DNA from: Symbiodinium natans
Taxonomy: Eukaryota; Sar; Dinophyceae; Suessiales; Symbiodiniaceae
Length of the DNA: 60,000 bases
Reading direction: 5' to 3'
NCBI GenBank assembly: GCA_905221605.1
Contig: CAJNDS010002214.1
Span: forward strand, 380,512 to 440,511
The notes under the pieces are model-generated. The model saw nothing but the letters and a program-made list of their open reading frames with translations, did no database searches and had not been told where the DNA came from. A program made the translations under genes and the position numbers. Shown piece after piece: positions 59,189 through 60,000 of this stretch. Numbering within the stretch: position 1 is the first letter of the stretch; each line of letters starts with the position of its first letter.

Positions 59189-59298
59189 CTGGTTCTTAGT
59201 AGGGAATGTGAGAGTGAGGTACCCTATATCCCCCTAGAAAAACCCTATTAAGGGATTATGTAGGGTACCTCATTCCCTCCTGCCCTACTAAGAGCCAC
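59189..59298 (+). mobile_element. Family F palindromic element, copy 2
   Basis: TGGTTCTTAGTAGGGAATG to CTCATTCCCTCCTGCCCTACTAAGAGCCA, with AGGTACCCTATAT facing TGTAGGGTACCT inside. Confidence 0.75.
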
Positions 59299-59800
59299 GT
59301 TTTTTTTGTTCTCGGTTGGTCCACGCTGCGTAGAGTTGTTGTCAAGACGACCAGGACATGATCGACTTGATGTGATGCGAGGGTCTCGCTGTGGGAGTAT
59401 CCGCGCACTGCGAATGCACATGTCTGGCAAGCTGCGAAGAGTTTGCATGGGGCTGAAGTATACCATACAATGCAGGCTCGATAGCTAGCTAGAGCAAAGG
59501 ACGCATTAGCAACAAAGGAGGTCGCAGCTGTCGCCCGTTGAGAGTGAAACCCGGGCGACGAGTGAAAAGATGCTGCTCTTTTCTACCTGTCAAGCCATGC
59601 TGTGATGTCCGGGTTTGAGCTGCCCGATCTTGGCACCAGAGCTTCGCAGCAAGAGCGTGTTATAATTCACACGGGACCTGTTATGCTGTTGTGGCCTTTT
59701 GAAGCTGCCTTAGGGCACAAGAATGTGATGAGCTACGTGGGGAAACAAGACGGCGTGGCAGTCTGATCAAAACAGCAGTGGACCCCCCAACGCCTGCGAT
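59299..59800. other. Unassigned stretch
   Basis: No recognisable coding exon or repeat family. Confidence 0.4.
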
Positions 59801-59804
59801 GTGC

Positions 59805-59911
59805 ATTTTGGGGTTTACGAAAATAAGGGACGACCCCTAACATAGACTCCCAAATAGTCGGATTCCCTTATAATAAGGATCCCAATATGGTACCCTTACT
59901 TTCGGAAGCCA
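59805..59911 (+). mobile_element. Family C palindromic element, copy 9
   Basis: TTTTGGGGTTTACGAAAATAAG to CCTTACTTTCGGAAGCCATTT, with TAGACTCCCAAATAGT inside. Confidence 0.75.
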
Positions 59912-60000
59912 TTTCGGCTGCTATTCAACTTTCTGGAGCTCGAGGCTGGTGGCACAACACGAAATCCACATCCAATGCTGGCGTTCCATGGCGTTCCTCT

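Overview
The window looks like nuclear DNA of a dinoflagellate, most likely a Symbiodiniaceae or other suessialean. Three things point there. Short TTTAGGG/CCCTAAA arrays are scattered over the whole window in both orientations. The one gene whose exons can be traced at protein level uses GC, GA and GT donors with AG acceptors, almost always followed by G. Coding exons are small islands in a repeat-rich background with many families of short palindromic elements. Species assignment is inference; no rRNA, spliced-leader gene or plastid marker is present.

Layout (+ strand throughout). 1-3.6 kb: 3' part of a decayed Ty1/copia polyprotein (integrase, an unexpected 2-oxoglutarate/Fe(II) oxygenase-like domain, reverse transcriptase, broken RNase H). 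3.6-13.6 kb: mostly gene-free. 13.6-14.9 kb: exons of a TPR protein. 18.0-19.9 kb: a low-complexity block bounded by inverted GGATCAAAAA-type motifs. 22.5-23.2 kb: exons of a rubredoxin-domain protein. 26.7-37.5 kb: the main gene. 41.0-41.75 kb: a small multi-pass membrane protein. 45.6-52.3 kb: scattered exons of a leucine-rich-repeat protein. The rest is repeats, palindromic elements and unassigned sequence.

Main result: 26701-37526 reads as one 21-exon gene for a fusion protein of about 2,330 residues. In order it encodes phosphoglucomutase, UDP-glucose pyrophosphorylase (copy 1), two soluble inorganic pyrophosphatase modules, nucleoside diphosphate kinase, UDP-glucose pyrophosphorylase (copy 2) and the N-terminal part of a GT5 starch/glycogen synthase. 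Every domain junction lies inside one uninterrupted exon ORF, and the phases I could resolve keep one frame to the stop. Together the parts convert glucose-6-P to glucose-1-P, make UDP-glucose, destroy the pyrophosphate by-product, regenerate UTP from UDP and pass UDP-glucose to an alpha-glucan synthase. This suits the cytosolic UDP-glucose-based starch pathway known for dinoflagellates. Two caveats are visible. The first pyrophosphatase module has lost its metal-binding aspartates. The synthase module lacks most of its C-terminal Rossmann domain and the usual lysine of its KTGGL motif.

The same gene shows how introns arise here. Several introns consist largely of short palindromic elements (introner-like) with target duplications at the splice sites, others hold telomere-type arrays, and comparison of the two UGPase copies shows introns present in only one copy.
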